Assembly (NCBI RefSeq): GCF_020171345.1
Contig: NZ_JAIUZM010000002.1
Location: 62,001 to 126,000, forward strand
DNA from: Microbulbifer agarilyticus
GTDB lineage: Bacteria; Pseudomonadota; Gammaproteobacteria; Pseudomonadales; Cellvibrionaceae
DNA: 64,000 bases
Reading direction: 5' to 3'
The notes under the pieces are model-generated. The model searched no databases and was not told the DNA's origin. It saw only the letters and a list, made by a program, of their open reading frames with translations. A program made the position numbers and the translations under genes. The number at the start of each line of letters is the position of its first letter. Position 1 is the first letter of the stretch. This document shows, piece by piece, positions 1 through 9,423 of the stretch.

Positions 1-1
1 G

Positions 2-892
2 TTCCGCCCCGGGGTTGCGGAAAAGCTCGGGCTGGGCCCGCAAGATTGCGCCGAAAAAAATCCCGCGTTGGTGTATGGCCGCATGACCGGCTGGGGCCAG
101 ACAGGCCCGTTGTCCCAGACCGCGGGGCATGACCTGAACTACATTGCCTTGACCGGTGCGCTGCATGCAATTGGTCGCCCCGGAGAAAAGCCGGTGGTTC
201 CGCTAAACCTTGTGGGCGATTTTGGTGGTGGCAGCATGTTTCTGGTTGCCGGCGTTCTGGGCGCATTGCTTGAAATGAAACAGTCGGGTAAGGGCCAGGT
301 GGTCGATGCAGCGATGGTGGATGGCACGGCTAACCTTATGTGGATGTGCCACAGTTTTTCTGCTGCCGGTGCCTGGGACTCTCGTGAGCGAGGTGTCAAT
401 CTGCTCGATGGCGGTGCCTTTTTTTACGATACCTATGAAACTAGTGATGGGCGATTCATTGCCCTCGGCGCGATTGAACCTCAATTTTACACTGAGCTGG
501 TAAGCCTCGCGGGACTGGATCCAGAAGTCTACGGGACGGACACGCAGTATGACCCGGCCAGCTGGAAAGATTCCTCGGCAGTTTTTACCGAGGTGTTCCG
601 GAGTAAGACCCAGCAAGAGTGGTGTGAAATTCTTGAGGGGACCGATGCCTGTTTTGCGCCGGTTCTGACGCTGGAGGAGGCGCCCGCGCATCCACATAAC
701 CAGGCGAGGAATGCCTACGTGGAAGTCGATGGCTTTCCGCAACCGGCACCCGCGCCGCGCTTCAGCAGGACGCCATCGGAAGTTCAGCATGGACAGCGCG
801 GCCCGGGAGAGGATACAGAGACGATTCTGGCAGAACTCGGCTACAGTCGGGAAGAAATTTCGACGTTGAAGGCTGCAGGTATTTGTACCTGA
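2..892 (+). CDS. mcr: alpha-methylacyl-CoA racemase (CoA-transferase family III), 5' truncated by window
   Basis: Interconverts (2R)- and (2S)-2-methylacyl-CoA so that branched isoprenoid or sterol side chains can enter beta-oxidation. The frame is open from base 2, so the start lies outside the window; about 297 residues are visible, and the first in-frame ATG at 68 is internal. Signatures match the AMACR/MCR branch of the CaiB/BaiF family: a GHDLNY segment (general-base His), LVGDFGGGS (catalytic Asp), then AAMVDG, and AIEPQFY carrying the conserved Glu, ending with PAPRFSRT. It leads a plus-strand run with an enoyl-CoA hydratase, an SDR and a nitronate monooxygenase. Racemase identity is strong; the physiological substrate is unknown. 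Confidence 0.9.
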   Translation, partial: FRPGVAEKLGLGPQDCAEKNPALVYGRMTGWGQTGPLSQTAGHDLNYIALTGALHAIGRPGEKPVVPLNLVGDFGGGSMFLVAGVLGALLEMKQSGKGQVVDAAMVDGTANLMWMCHSFSAAGAWDSRERGVNLLDGGAFFYDTYETSDGRFIALGAIEPQFYTELVSLAGLDPEVYGTDTQYDPASWKDSSAVFTEVFRSKTQQEWCEILEGTDACFAPVLTLEEAPAHPHNQARNAYVEVDGFPQPAPAPRFSRTPSEVQHGQRGPGEDTETILAELGYSREEISTLKAAGICT

Positions 893-940
893 AGATTAGC
901 CACTCAACACAACAACAATAAGTGAGCGGGGTAGGTGGTT

Positions 941-1732
941 ATGGGTGATTATGAAACTGTCAGTTATTGCAAGGACGAGCAGGTAGCGATTATTACCCTG
1001 AATCGTCCTCAGGCGCGCAATGCGCTCACAGCGAAGATGCGCGCTGAACTCCATCAGGCTATATGCGAGGCCAATAATGATAGCAATGTAAGGGTGGTGC
1101 TACTCACCGGCGCAGGGAAAGGATTTTGCGCGGGCGCCGATCTGGTTGAGGCGTATCCGGACTCGGGCAGAGATGGCTTTATCACGCACCAGTTACGCAC
1201 CGAATACCATCCGATCATTCAGGCAATCACCGAATCCCCCAAGCCTTACATGAGTGCGATCAATGGCGCAGCCGCGGGTATTGGGGCAGCCATTGCGATG
1301 GCCTGTGACCTGATGGTGATGGCGGAGGACGCGTTTTTGTATTCCGCCTTCGGAGCAATCAGCCTGATACCTGATGGCGGGACTCACTGGTTCCTCTCCA
1401 GAAATCTCGGCAACAAGAAGGCTTTTGAAATGATCGCGCTATCCCAGCGCCTGTCTGCAGAGCAATGTGTGCATTACGGGATTGCCAACTGTGTCGTAGA
1501 TCCACAGCACCTGCAGGAGGAAGCGCTGGGCTGGGCGCGATCGCTGACAGATCTGGCACCGCTAACCCTGCAGTACAGCAAGCAATTATTGCGCGAGGCG
1601 AGTACTGCGACCCTCGCGCAGACCATGGAGCGCGAGGCGCAAATCCAGAATATTCACTATCGCAGTGAAGACTTCAAAGAGGGAGCGCAAGCGTTCCTCG
1701 AAAAGAGAGCCGCAAAGTTTCAGGGCAAGTAA
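941..1732 (+). CDS. enoyl-CoA hydratase/isomerase (crotonase) family protein
   Basis: Crotonase-fold enzyme acting on an acyl-CoA, probably hydrating or isomerising an enoyl-CoA in beta-oxidation. Visible features are GFCAGADL near residue 65 (first oxyanion-hole segment) and NGAAAGIGAA near residue 105 (second). The position that is Glu in classical hydratases reads IPDGG, with Asp, a pattern common in PaaG-like isomerases and other side branches, so hydratase activity is not certain. A GTG two codons earlier (935) is possible, but the ATG at 941 is better placed behind the GGGGTAGG stretch. It lies 48 bases after the racemase gene and 49 before the SDR, probably co-transcribed. Confidence 0.88.
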   Translation: MGDYETVSYCKDEQVAIITLNRPQARNALTAKMRAELHQAICEANNDSNVRVVLLTGAGKGFCAGADLVEAYPDSGRDGFITHQLRTEYHPIIQAITESPKPYMSAINGAAAGIGAAIAMACDLMVMAEDAFLYSAFGAISLIPDGGTHWFLSRNLGNKKAFEMIALSQRLSAEQCVHYGIANCVVDPQHLQEEALGWARSLTDLAPLTLQYSKQLLREASTATLAQTMEREAQIQNIHYRSEDFKEGAQAFLEKRAAKFQGK

Positions 1733-1781
1733 TCCGCTCGGTGATAGCCGAACAATACGAATCCGAGAGGAACGTTGAGTG

Positions 1782-2585
1782 ATGACGAATACTGCGTTGA
1801 ATTTTGATGTACTGGATATATCCACGCTGCATTCGCTGGAGGGTAAGACGGCATTGGTGACGGGGGCCTCCAGCGGCCTCGGTGCCTACTTTGCCTGGGT
1901 CCTCGCGCAGGCAGGTGCAGAGGTGATTGTCGCTGCTCGGCGCATGGAAAAGCTCGAACAGCAGGTTGCCAGGATTCGTGAGTTCGGCGGTTCCGCCCAT
2001 GCCGTGGCGATGGACGTGTCTCGTGCTGAGAGTGTTGCAACCACCTTTGAGCAGCTGGATAAGGACAATATCAATCTCGATATTGTTCTGAATAATGCCG
2101 GCGTCAGCAATCCCCCTGCGCGATTTGTGGATCAAGGTGAGCAGGACTGGGAGCGCCTGCTTGATACGAATCTCAATGGCGCGTGGCGGGTTGCGCAGCA
2201 GGCTGCAAAACGTATGAAGGCCGCGGGAAAGGGCTGTATTGTCAATACCGGTTCCATCTATAGCCTCGCCACCGGCTTGATGAAGACCGATTACAACGTT
2301 TCCAAGGCGGCCATTGTCCAACTTACCAAAAACATGGCGCTCGAACTGGGACGCTACGGTGTGCGCGTAAATGCCTTGTGTCCCGGCTACTTTGCTTCAG
2401 CGATCAACCAAGATGAGTTTGCCACCGAACGTGGGCAGGCCTATATCAGCCGACTGGTTCCGCAGCGACTAGGGGATTATCCGGAGCTGGCCGGTCCTTT
2501 GTTGTTACTGGTGAGCGATGCGGGTTCTTTTGTGAGTGGTGTGGCTTTGCCGGTGGATGGCGGGTCTCTGCTGGCTCCCATTTAA
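1782..2585 (+). CDS. short-chain dehydrogenase/reductase (SDR)
   Basis: Classical SDR of about 267 residues using NAD(P)H, probably acting on a hydroxyacyl-CoA or alcohol. The Rossmann motif TGASSGLG lies near residue 28, followed by NNAG, an active-site Ser in the GSIYS stretch, and the catalytic pair Tyr-Lys in YNVSK. The C-terminus ends with the usual VDGG block. GTG and ATG are adjacent (1779/1782); the ATG behind GAGAGGAACG is preferred. The unusually long N-terminus (about 20 residues before the first strand) resembles the SDR at 29073, suggesting the two are paralogs. Substrate not identifiable. Confidence 0.88.
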   Translation: MTNTALNFDVLDISTLHSLEGKTALVTGASSGLGAYFAWVLAQAGAEVIVAARRMEKLEQQVARIREFGGSAHAVAMDVSRAESVATTFEQLDKDNINLDIVLNNAGVSNPPARFVDQGEQDWERLLDTNLNGAWRVAQQAAKRMKAAGKGCIVNTGSIYSLATGLMKTDYNVSKAAIVQLTKNMALELGRYGVRVNALCPGYFASAINQDEFATERGQAYISRLVPQRLGDYPELAGPLLLLVSDAGSFVSGVALPVDGGSLLAPI

Positions 2586-2680
2586 ATGCTTGGCCCAAAC
2601 CCGTCGATGCGTGTATTTACCCTTCGACCAGTACTGAGCCCAATTTGGTGGCATGAATCCACAAACTGGAAACCGCAGTG

Positions 2681-3661
2681 ATGAAAACGAGAATTACCGA
2701 GCTCTTTGGCATTCAGTACCCGATTATTCAGGGTGGCATGATGTGGGTAGGGCGTGCCGAGTTGGCCTCCGCTGTTTCCAATGCGGGGGGGCTTGGCATG
2801 TTAACAGCTCTGACGCAGCCTTCCCCGGAGGTATTGCGGGAGGAAATCGCGCGCTGCCGCTCGCTGACGGATAAGCCATTTGGAGTCAATCTCACTATTT
2901 TACCGGCGATCAATCCGCCACCTTATGCAGAGTATGCGCGGGCGATCATCGACAGTGGTGTCAAGATTGTGGAAACCGCGGGCCGCAGTCCAGAGCCATT
3001 TATGCCAGCCTTCAAGGCGGCAGGGATCAAGGTGATTCACAAGTGCACTTCCGTTCGTCATGCCATCAAGGCGGAGAAAGTGGGTTGTGACGCGGTCAGT
3101 GTCGATGGCTTTGAATGCGCCGGTCATCCGGGGGAGGATGATGTCACGAATCTCGTACTTTTACCCGCGGCCTACGCAAAATTGACGATACCGATGGTGG
3201 CCTCGGGCGGGATTGGTACCGGGACGCAAATGGCCGCAGCACTCGCTCTGGGCGCGGAGGGAGTGAATATGGGCAGCCGGTTTGTTGCGACGCAAGAAGC
3301 GCCGGTGCACGAAAACATGAAGCGGGCGATGGTTGAAGCCGATGAGCGCCAGACGACGCTGATGTTTCGTTCGTTAAACAATACCTGTCGGGTTTTCAGT
3401 AACCCGATCTCGCAAGAAGTGTTGAGTATCGAGGCGAAGCCGGGCGAAACGGAATTTACCGACCTGCGTCCACTGGTCTCTGGCGAGCGCGGACGAGAGC
3501 GGTGCATTGAGGCCGGTGATATTAATGATGGAATCTGGACCGTGGGCATGGTGATGGGGTTGATCCATGATATTCCCACCTGTCAGGTGCTGATTGAGCG
3601 TATGGTGTCAGAGGCGCGCACCACGATTCGTCAGCGGCTGGTGTCGCTGATCGAAGACTGA
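2681..3661 (+). CDS. nitronate monooxygenase family protein (FMN TIM barrel)
   Basis: FMN-dependent enzyme of the 2-nitropropane dioxygenase family, which oxidises alkyl nitronates; in catabolic clusters members often act as undefined flavin oxidoreductases. About 326 residues, typical. The N-terminal IQYPIIQGGMMWVG block, the repeated glycine-rich loops (SNAGGLGML, ASGGIGTG, MGSRF) that hold FMN phosphate, and GHPGEDD carrying the conserved His are all present. ATG at 2681 follows a GTG at 2678; the first is chosen because the family begins M-K-T-x-I-T. Last gene of the first plus-strand run, convergent with the hydrolase at 3680. Confidence 0.88.
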   Translation: MKTRITELFGIQYPIIQGGMMWVGRAELASAVSNAGGLGMLTALTQPSPEVLREEIARCRSLTDKPFGVNLTILPAINPPPYAEYARAIIDSGVKIVETAGRSPEPFMPAFKAAGIKVIHKCTSVRHAIKAEKVGCDAVSVDGFECAGHPGEDDVTNLVLLPAAYAKLTIPMVASGGIGTGTQMAAALALGAEGVNMGSRFVATQEAPVHENMKRAMVEADERQTTLMFRSLNNTCRVFSNPISQEVLSIEAKPGETEFTDLRPLVSGERGRERCIEAGDINDGIWTVGMVMGLIHDIPTCQVLIERMVSEARTTIRQRLVSLIED

Positions 3662-3679
3662 GCCCCCAATCTGCACTTT

Positions 3680-4630
3680 TTACTCCCGCTCTACGGTCGG
3701 CAGCCCCAGGGATTGCTGTAGAAAACGAAAGTTTGCCGCAAAGAGTTTCCGGGTTACCTGGGCACGAGGCGCGATGGTTTCAAATGCGTGTGGCGCCCCG
3801 GATACGACATAGAGTGAGCACTCCACATCAAATTGACAGAGCCTTTGCGCGTAGGCCAAACACTCCTGATAAAACAAGTCGATGTCGCCAATGCCGATCC
3901 ACGTTTTGGGCAAGCCTGACAAGTCTTCTCGTCTTGCGGGCACTGCATAAGGTGCTACCTGCGCCCCCCCCGGGGATTGCTGTAGGTATGCAGACCAGCA
4001 GGCGCGATTGCTGCGATTGTTCCAAATTTTGTGATTCAGCGGGTCAAGCGCCATGTTAGTGGAAGTGCGGTCGTCGAGCATCGGGCAAAATAGCGCGACG
4101 CAGGCCGGGGTGCCATCGCCTTCATCGGTTAATCTCTGGGCCAGACTGGCCGCCAGTCCTCCGCCGGCGCTTTGCCCGGATAGCGCAATGCGCGCAGGAT
4201 CGATACCGAAGCGATCGGCGGAGGCAACCAGCCATTGCCAGGCTTCGTGGCAGTCATTTAGCGCTGCGGGAAATGGCTGCGCTGGCGCAAGCCGATAGTC
4301 CACCGAGACGACGATGAGCCCCAGTTCTCTTGCATAGGCCGAGCACAACGTATCGTCTTGCGCTGCGCGACCGGACACCAGCCCACCACCATGCATCCAC
4401 AGCAGCGCCGCACCGCAATGTACACCTGTGGGTTGATAAACCCGGATACTCGCGTTGGACAACGCACAGGTGTCAATGGTGATGCCCTCTGCCCCCTTGG
4501 CCGACGGCCAGATACGTTGCAGCGACTGGACCACTTTGACAAACCACGTTCGGTGGAATGGCAGCGTGGGAATAAAGCGGACCGTTTGTGCTAACTCGGG
4601 ATGTACTTTCAACTCCGTCATGTTTGGCAT
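3680..4630 (-). CDS. alpha/beta hydrolase (hormone-sensitive-lipase-like esterase)
   Basis: Serine esterase of the HSL (family IV) group, 316 residues. Visible signatures: HGGG at residues 80-83 (oxyanion hole), GQSAGGG with the nucleophile Ser154, and the likely catalytic His281 in GAPHAF. No signal peptide, so cytoplasmic. It is the last gene of a six-gene minus-strand series that starts with an aldehyde dehydrogenase at 10875, and probably opens a lactone or ester intermediate of that pathway; this role is inferred from position only. It ends 18 bases from the convergent nitronate monooxygenase with no clear terminator between. Confidence 0.88.
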   Translation of the reverse strand: MPNMTELKVHPELAQTVRFIPTLPFHRTWFVKVVQSLQRIWPSAKGAEGITIDTCALSNASIRVYQPTGVHCGAALLWMHGGGLVSGRAAQDDTLCSAYARELGLIVVSVDYRLAPAQPFPAALNDCHEAWQWLVASADRFGIDPARIALSGQSAGGGLAASLAQRLTDEGDGTPACVALFCPMLDDRTSTNMALDPLNHKIWNNRSNRACWSAYLQQSPGGAQVAPYAVPARREDLSGLPKTWIGIGDIDLFYQECLAYAQRLCQFDVECSLYVVSGAPHAFETIAPRAQVTRKLFAANFRFLQQSLGLPTVERE

Positions 4631-4657
4631 GTTCCACCTGGTTTGTGGGGGTGAGGG

Positions 4658-5677
4658 CTAGAGCAGTTCGATTGCCATATCCGCCAGGGGCTTCACCAGC
4701 GCCCCCAGCTGCACGGCACGTTCGCTGGAGGCGTTGCCATCGATAGCGCGACGCTTGACGCCCTGTAATATTGCCGCGAACCGGAAAAAGCTGAACGCCA
4801 GATAAAAATTCCAGTTGGGGATACTGTGAATACCGCGGTTTGCACAATACTCGCGGACATAGGCGGCTTCTGAGGGAATCCCCAAGTCTGCCCGGTCTAA
4901 ACCACCGAGCCCGGGCATGACTCCCTGGCTGTCCATACGCAGCTGCATGCACTGGTAGGCCAGATCGGCGAACGGGTGCCCCAATGTAGAAAGCTCCCAA
5001 TCGACCAGCGCCAGAACACGGGGTTCGGTTGGGTGGAACAGCATGTTGTCGAGGCGGAAGTCACCGTGGACCAATGCAACCTGTCCGTCATCCTCGGGCA
5101 TGTTGGCGGGTAGCCACTGTATCAATGTTTCCATCGCCGGAATGGTTTCGGTTTCGCTTGCCCGATATTGCTTGGTCCAGCGCCCTATTTGCCGCTCGAA
5201 GTAATTACCAGGTTTTCCGTAGTCTGCGAGACCGACCCGGTCGATATTCACCGAGTGCAGGGCCGCAAGTACCCGGTTCATTTCCGCGTAAATGGCTGCA
5301 CGCTGGCTTGGCGCAAGTTCCGGTAGGCCTGGGTTCCACATCACACGGCCGTCGACATATTCCATCAGATAAAACATGCTACCAATCACGCGCTCGTCTT
5401 CGCACAAGTGGTAGACCCGCGCGACCGGCACCCAGGTGTCGGCCAGAGCGGACATAACACGGTATTCCCGGTCGACAGCGTGAGCGGACTTCAACAGCGT
5501 GCCCGGGGGCTTGCGACGCAATACGTACTTCCCGCTCTTGGCCTGAATTAAAAAGGTGGGGTTGGACTGGCCACCGGCAAACTTGGTAGCGGTCAGAGGC
5601 CCGTGAAAACCGGGGACATGTTGCTCCAGGTAGTCTGTCAAACGGTCTGTCTTGAGCTCCAGTGCCGCCGTGTTCAT
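4658..5677 (-). CDS. APH-family phosphotransferase paired with an acyl-CoA dehydrogenase
   Basis: Aminoglycoside-phosphotransferase-fold kinase of 339 residues. The catalytic loop HGDFRLDN (His204, Asp206, Asn211) and metal-binding DWE (Asp226) are intact, so it should be active. Its stop-start overlaps the acyl-CoA dehydrogenase gene by 4 bases. This pairing resembles the domain order of human ACAD10/11 and the LvaA/LvaC pair of the Pseudomonas putida levulinate pathway, where the kinase phosphorylates 4-hydroxyacyl-CoA and the dehydrogenase-fold partner removes phosphate. That function is inferred here; many such pairs are uncharacterised. Confidence 0.87.
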   Translation of the reverse strand: MNTAALELKTDRLTDYLEQHVPGFHGPLTATKFAGGQSNPTFLIQAKSGKYVLRRKPPGTLLKSAHAVDREYRVMSALADTWVPVARVYHLCEDERVIGSMFYLMEYVDGRVMWNPGLPELAPSQRAAIYAEMNRVLAALHSVNIDRVGLADYGKPGNYFERQIGRWTKQYRASETETIPAMETLIQWLPANMPEDDGQVALVHGDFRLDNMLFHPTEPRVLALVDWELSTLGHPFADLAYQCMQLRMDSQGVMPGLGGLDRADLGIPSEAAYVREYCANRGIHSIPNWNFYLAFSFFRFAAILQGVKRRAIDGNASSERAVQLGALVKPLADMAIELL

Positions 5678-6924
5678 GACGCTCGCTCCCGTTGCGTAGC
5701 TTCCAGATCAGAAAAGCGGTCGATAATTTTTTTACCCAGCGCCATCTGGTGAACCTGATCGGGTCCATCGGCCTGACGACACCAGCGCGCGTAGTTGAAC
5801 GCTTCCGCCATAAAGTAATCTTCCGTCAGGCCACCGGCACCGTGGATTTGCATGCAACGATCGATAATAGTTTGTACCAGGAGCGGCACCGTGGTCTTTG
5901 TGGCCGCAATCATGTCGACACTGGCCGGAACACCTTGCTGGTCCATTTTGTGGCTGGTTTTCAATACCAGTAGACGGGCCATTTCGATTTCGGAAAAGCT
6001 TTTGGAGATGTCTTCGCGGACAGATTGGTGTTTGCTCAATGGGCGCCCGAACGTTGTACGAGAAGCGGCGCGTTGGCAGGCGAGTTCCAGGGACCGCTGC
6101 GCAGCACCGATCAAACGCATGCAGTGGTGCATACGGCCTGGTCCCAGCCGCCCCTGAGCAATTTCAAAGCCGCGGCCTTCACCCAGCAATACATTGTTCA
6201 GGGGCACACGTACGTTATCGAAGATAATCTCAGCGTGACCAATGGGCGCGTCATCATATCCGAGTGTTGTCAGTGGTCGAATAAGCTGGATTCCGGGCGT
6301 GTCCTTGGGTACCAGAACCTGGGTTTGCTGTTTGTGCCGGTTGGGATTTTCCGGGTCGGATTTCCCCATGACGATGAATAGCTTGGTGCGTTCATACATG
6401 GCGCCGGTAATAAACCACTTGCGACCATTCAGTACCCAGTTGTCGCCTTGTTTTTCAATGCGCAACTCAATATTTGTTGCATCACTGGAGGCTACCTGGG
6501 GCTCCGTCATGGCGTAAGACGAGCGAATATCACCGTTGAGGAGCGGCGTGAGCCATTGGGATTGCTGCTCCGGGGAGGCGTAGTTCATCAATACTTCCAT
6601 ATTCCCGGTGTCTGGCGCATTGCAATTAAATACCTCCGGCGACCAGGTAACACGGCCCATCATTTCCGCCAGCGGTGCATAATCGTAGTTATTGAGTCCA
6701 CCGTGGTTGCAATACCGGTTGTGGTTCTCCGGTACAAAAAGATTCCACAGACCTGCGGATTTCGCTTTGTCTTTTAGGCTATCCATAAGGGGCAGAGGCG
6801 CAAAACGATTTTCCGCCTGATGGAGTTGCTCGGCATAGGCTTTCTCATTGGGATAAATGTATTCATCCATGAAGGCGCTGAGTTCGGCCTGAAGGCGTAA
6901 AGATTTTTCACTAAAATTGTGCAT
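5674..6924 (-). CDS. acyl-CoA dehydrogenase (ACAD10/11-like partner of the kinase)
   Basis: FAD acyl-CoA dehydrogenase-fold protein of 416 residues, longer than the ordinary 380-residue type, as is usual for the ACAD10/11 branch. The flavin/substrate signature YAMTEPQVASSDATN and WFITGA, and a C-terminal QIHGAGGLTEDY block, are visible. Overlap with the downstream APH-like kinase implies translational coupling and joint function. It probably either desaturates an acyl-CoA or eliminates phosphate from a 4-phosphoacyl-CoA made by the kinase; sequence alone does not decide. Confidence 0.9.
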   Translation of the reverse strand: MHNFSEKSLRLQAELSAFMDEYIYPNEKAYAEQLHQAENRFAPLPLMDSLKDKAKSAGLWNLFVPENHNRYCNHGGLNNYDYAPLAEMMGRVTWSPEVFNCNAPDTGNMEVLMNYASPEQQSQWLTPLLNGDIRSSYAMTEPQVASSDATNIELRIEKQGDNWVLNGRKWFITGAMYERTKLFIVMGKSDPENPNRHKQQTQVLVPKDTPGIQLIRPLTTLGYDDAPIGHAEIIFDNVRVPLNNVLLGEGRGFEIAQGRLGPGRMHHCMRLIGAAQRSLELACQRAASRTTFGRPLSKHQSVREDISKSFSEIEMARLLVLKTSHKMDQQGVPASVDMIAATKTTVPLLVQTIIDRCMQIHGAGGLTEDYFMAEAFNYARWCRQADGPDQVHQMALGKKIIDRFSDLEATQRERAS

Positions 6925-6960
6925 TCCAGTCTCCGTCGAGCATAGCCACGATTTTTCTTA

Positions 6961-7719
6961 TCAGGCAAAGGTGACATTGTGTGGTTGTTCGACGCTGAGC
7001 AGGTGGCCCACGTCATTGAAACCATCGAGGGTAAATCTATCGGGTGATACTGCAGGTAATATGCGAGGTGATGTGCTAGTTGATGTGCCAGGTAAAGAAG
7101 GCGCACTGGCCGCAGACGCTGAATTGCTGCGGGAATAAAGCAGTCTGCTCGCGCTTGTGTTTTTGACTTGTAGGGTCAGGTTCCGAAGACGCTTGTCATC
7201 CAGTCCCAATACACTGGCGAGTATCACCGCAATTGGGCCTCCGGAGGAAACCAGTAGTGTTCGCCGGGCACCTGGGCCACTGGCAAAACTAAAACCCTCC
7301 CTGACGCGCTGACGGAATGATCGCCAGCTGTCTTTTCCATCCGTTTGAATTGCGCCCTGCATCCAGTAAGTCAGGGCAAGCTTAATGTTTTGGTAGTAAT
7401 CTCGACGCGCGTCCCCGGTATCAACCCAACGTGTGGGGTACTGTGCCTTTAGCTGACTCAACAGGCTTTGAAAACGGTATTCATTGAGTAATGCTGTGGA
7501 CTCTATAGGCACGGGTTGCCCAAGCCCCTGCAGAATACCGTCGGCGGTCTCTGCATGCCTCACCATCGTGCCGCAGATGAGGCGATCGAATCTTTGGCCG
7601 TAGTCCTTCAAGTGTTGTCCGAGCAGGATTGACTGCTGCCGCCCGAGAGCACTTAAACGATCATAATTGTCAGCCCCAAAAGAAGCCTGGCCATGTCGAA
7701 TCAGGATAATTTCTGCCAT
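6961..7719 (-). CDS. histidine phosphatase (phosphoglycerate mutase-like) family protein
   Basis: Branch-1 histidine phosphatase, 252 residues. The catalytic RHGQ motif is at residues 8-11 (IILIRHGQASFG) and a second active-site His appears in the MVRHAETADG segment. The last 50 or so residues are Ser/Ala/Pro-rich and lack clear similarity to the fold, perhaps a variable tail. It sits between the rubredoxin fusion and the acyl-CoA dehydrogenase in the same minus-strand series; a phosphatase beside a phosphotransferase is suggestive, but no substrate can be assigned. Confidence 0.82.
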   Translation of the reverse strand: MAEIILIRHGQASFGADNYDRLSALGRQQSILLGQHLKDYGQRFDRLICGTMVRHAETADGILQGLGQPVPIESTALLNEYRFQSLLSQLKAQYPTRWVDTGDARRDYYQNIKLALTYWMQGAIQTDGKDSWRSFRQRVREGFSFASGPGARRTLLVSSGGPIAVILASVLGLDDKRLRNLTLQVKNTSASRLLYSRSNSASAASAPSLPGTSTSTSPRILPAVSPDRFTLDGFNDVGHLLSVEQPHNVTFA

Positions 7720-7786
7720 GAACCGCTATTTTCCCAATGAATGTCTGCCCTGGCGCGTGGATATGGTGCCGGTTGAGCGATTTGGT

Positions 7787-9403
7787 TTATGCCATTACCG
7801 GTGGGGTTTCCTGCACCAGCGCCTCGCGCTCGGTAACGCATTGACCTGTTAGGGCAAATCCGCCAACTTTTCCGTTAGTATCCCGGAACACCGCCCTTAC
7901 GCCATGGACGGTGGTTTGCTCAATGGTCCATTCACCCTCGCAATCACGGGGCGGTGGATTGGTTACTACCGGATAGAGTGTAGTTTTGACCGTAATCGGC
8001 AAGGTCCCGTATTTGACCGCGGTGGTCTCACCGGTGAGTGTTCTGGCTAGTGCGCGCGCTGAGGCCATCAGCGGTGCTACATAGAAAAGGACATGGCCAT
8101 CGACCTCCGCGCAGTCGCCCAGTGCGTAGACGTTGTCTGCACTGGTCTTCAGGTTACGATCCACCAGGATGCCACGATTAGTCTGCAAGCCAGCCGCCGC
8201 TGCCAGGCCTGTGCGGGGACGTACGCCGATTGCGGAAAGAACGATATCCGCCTGGATAACATCGCCATTGTCGAGCTGTGCGACCACCGCATGGGGGCCC
8301 TTACTCCGCTTTACGGTGTTGACGACGGTTTTGAAGTGGAAGGTTACCCCGGCTTCTTCCAGAGCGGCCTGCACTGAATTGGCGGCCGTCACCGGAAGCA
8401 GGCTCGATAGTACGTTTGGCATCGGGTCGACGACGTCGACTGTATAACCAGACTGCACCAGATCATTGGCATATTCACTGCCAATAAGTCCCGCCCCGAT
8501 GATCAGTACTTTCTGCACGCCCTGCATGGCTGTGTGGAAACGCGCATAGTCCATCAGGTCATTGACCGAATACACATGCTCCAGGCCGTTGCCCGATAGT
8601 GGTGCATCGATACAGGCCGCGCCGCTCGCGAGCACGAGTTTGCTATAGGCGAGTTTCTGGCTGTCGAGTTCTACACATTGCTCGGCTGTATCAATCGCAG
8701 TTACGGCGGACATTGTTCTGACTTCAATGTGATACTCGTTCGCCATCTCTACTGCTGTTGCGGTAGCCAGATCATCGGCCGTCTTTTGTTTGTGGAAGCC
8801 GGTGGAGAGCAGGGGCTTCGAGTAAAACCTTCCATCGTCTGCGGTCAGCATCACCACGGGAGTCTGTTGATCGAGCTTGCGCAGTTCTTTTACCAGGGTG
8901 TAGCCGGCAAGTCCGGAGCCAATAATGACAATGGGAGCAGCGCCTGCGGCGCTATCGGCGGCAACGGGTGATTCGTCATTTGCAGGAGAAGTTGTGGATG
9001 TACCTACGACCTGCATCTCGAAGTCCTGCTTGCCGACCCCACATTCAGGGCAGAGCCAATCTTCTGCGACATCTTCCCAGCGGGTGCCGGGCGCAATGCC
9101 ATCTTCTGGCCACCCCTTGGCTTCATCATAAAACCAGCCACACACGAGACATTCCCACAGCTTGTAGGGTTCTTCCTGTGCCGCAGGTTCTGCTTGAAGT
9201 GGGGGTGTTTGCGATTCGCTTGTGGTGACTCCTGTTTCGACCATCTCAAAATCCGCTTTGCCCACGCCGCAGTCTGGACACAGCCAGTCGCCGGGAACAT
9301 CCTCCCAGCGGGTGCCCGGTGCGATGCCATCTTCAGGCCAGCCCTTTGCCTCATCGTACACCCAACCGCATACCAGGCATTCCCAGGTTTTGTAGTCTGT
9401 CAT
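7787..9403 (-). CDS. two rubredoxin domains fused to a rubredoxin reductase
   Basis: A 538-residue electron-transfer chain in one polypeptide. Residues 1-55 are a rubredoxin (Cys9, Cys12, Cys42, Cys45), residues 80-131 a second, nearly identical rubredoxin (Cys85, Cys88, Cys118, Cys121), joined by a Gln/Glu/Pro-rich linker. From about 155 follows an FAD/NAD(P)H reductase starting [10 protein letters not shown], with a second dinucleotide motif ([14 protein letters not shown]) and an ALGDCAEV block. It should pass electrons from NAD(P)H to a monooxygenase. Rubredoxins classically serve AlkB, but no AlkB is in the window; the P450 and the Rieske oxygenase here lack obvious partners. Cytoplasmic. 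Confidence 0.93.
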   Translation of the reverse strand: MTDYKTWECLVCGWVYDEAKGWPEDGIAPGTRWEDVPGDWLCPDCGVGKADFEMVETGVTTSESQTPPLQAEPAAQEEPYKLWECLVCGWFYDEAKGWPEDGIAPGTRWEDVAEDWLCPECGVGKQDFEMQVVGTSTTSPANDESPVAADSAAGAAPIVIIGSGLAGYTLVKELRKLDQQTPVVMLTADDGRFYSKPLLSTGFHKQKTADDLATATAVEMANEYHIEVRTMSAVTAIDTAEQCVELDSQKLAYSKLVLASGAACIDAPLSGNGLEHVYSVNDLMDYARFHTAMQGVQKVLIIGAGLIGSEYANDLVQSGYTVDVVDPMPNVLSSLLPVTAANSVQAALEEAGVTFHFKTVVNTVKRSKGPHAVVAQLDNGDVIQADIVLSAIGVRPRTGLAAAAGLQTNRGILVDRNLKTSADNVYALGDCAEVDGHVLFYVAPLMASARALARTLTGETTAVKYGTLPITVKTTLYPVVTNPPPRDCEGEWTIEQTTVHGVRAVFRDTNGKVGGFALTGQCVTEREALVQETPPVMA

Positions 9404-9423
9404 TGCTTTGCTGCCTTTAGCCT

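Noticed and set aside
203..790. Long minus-strand open frame opposite the racemase
   Set aside because: No domain pattern, and the opposite frame is a clear AMACR gene; a shadow of codon bias.
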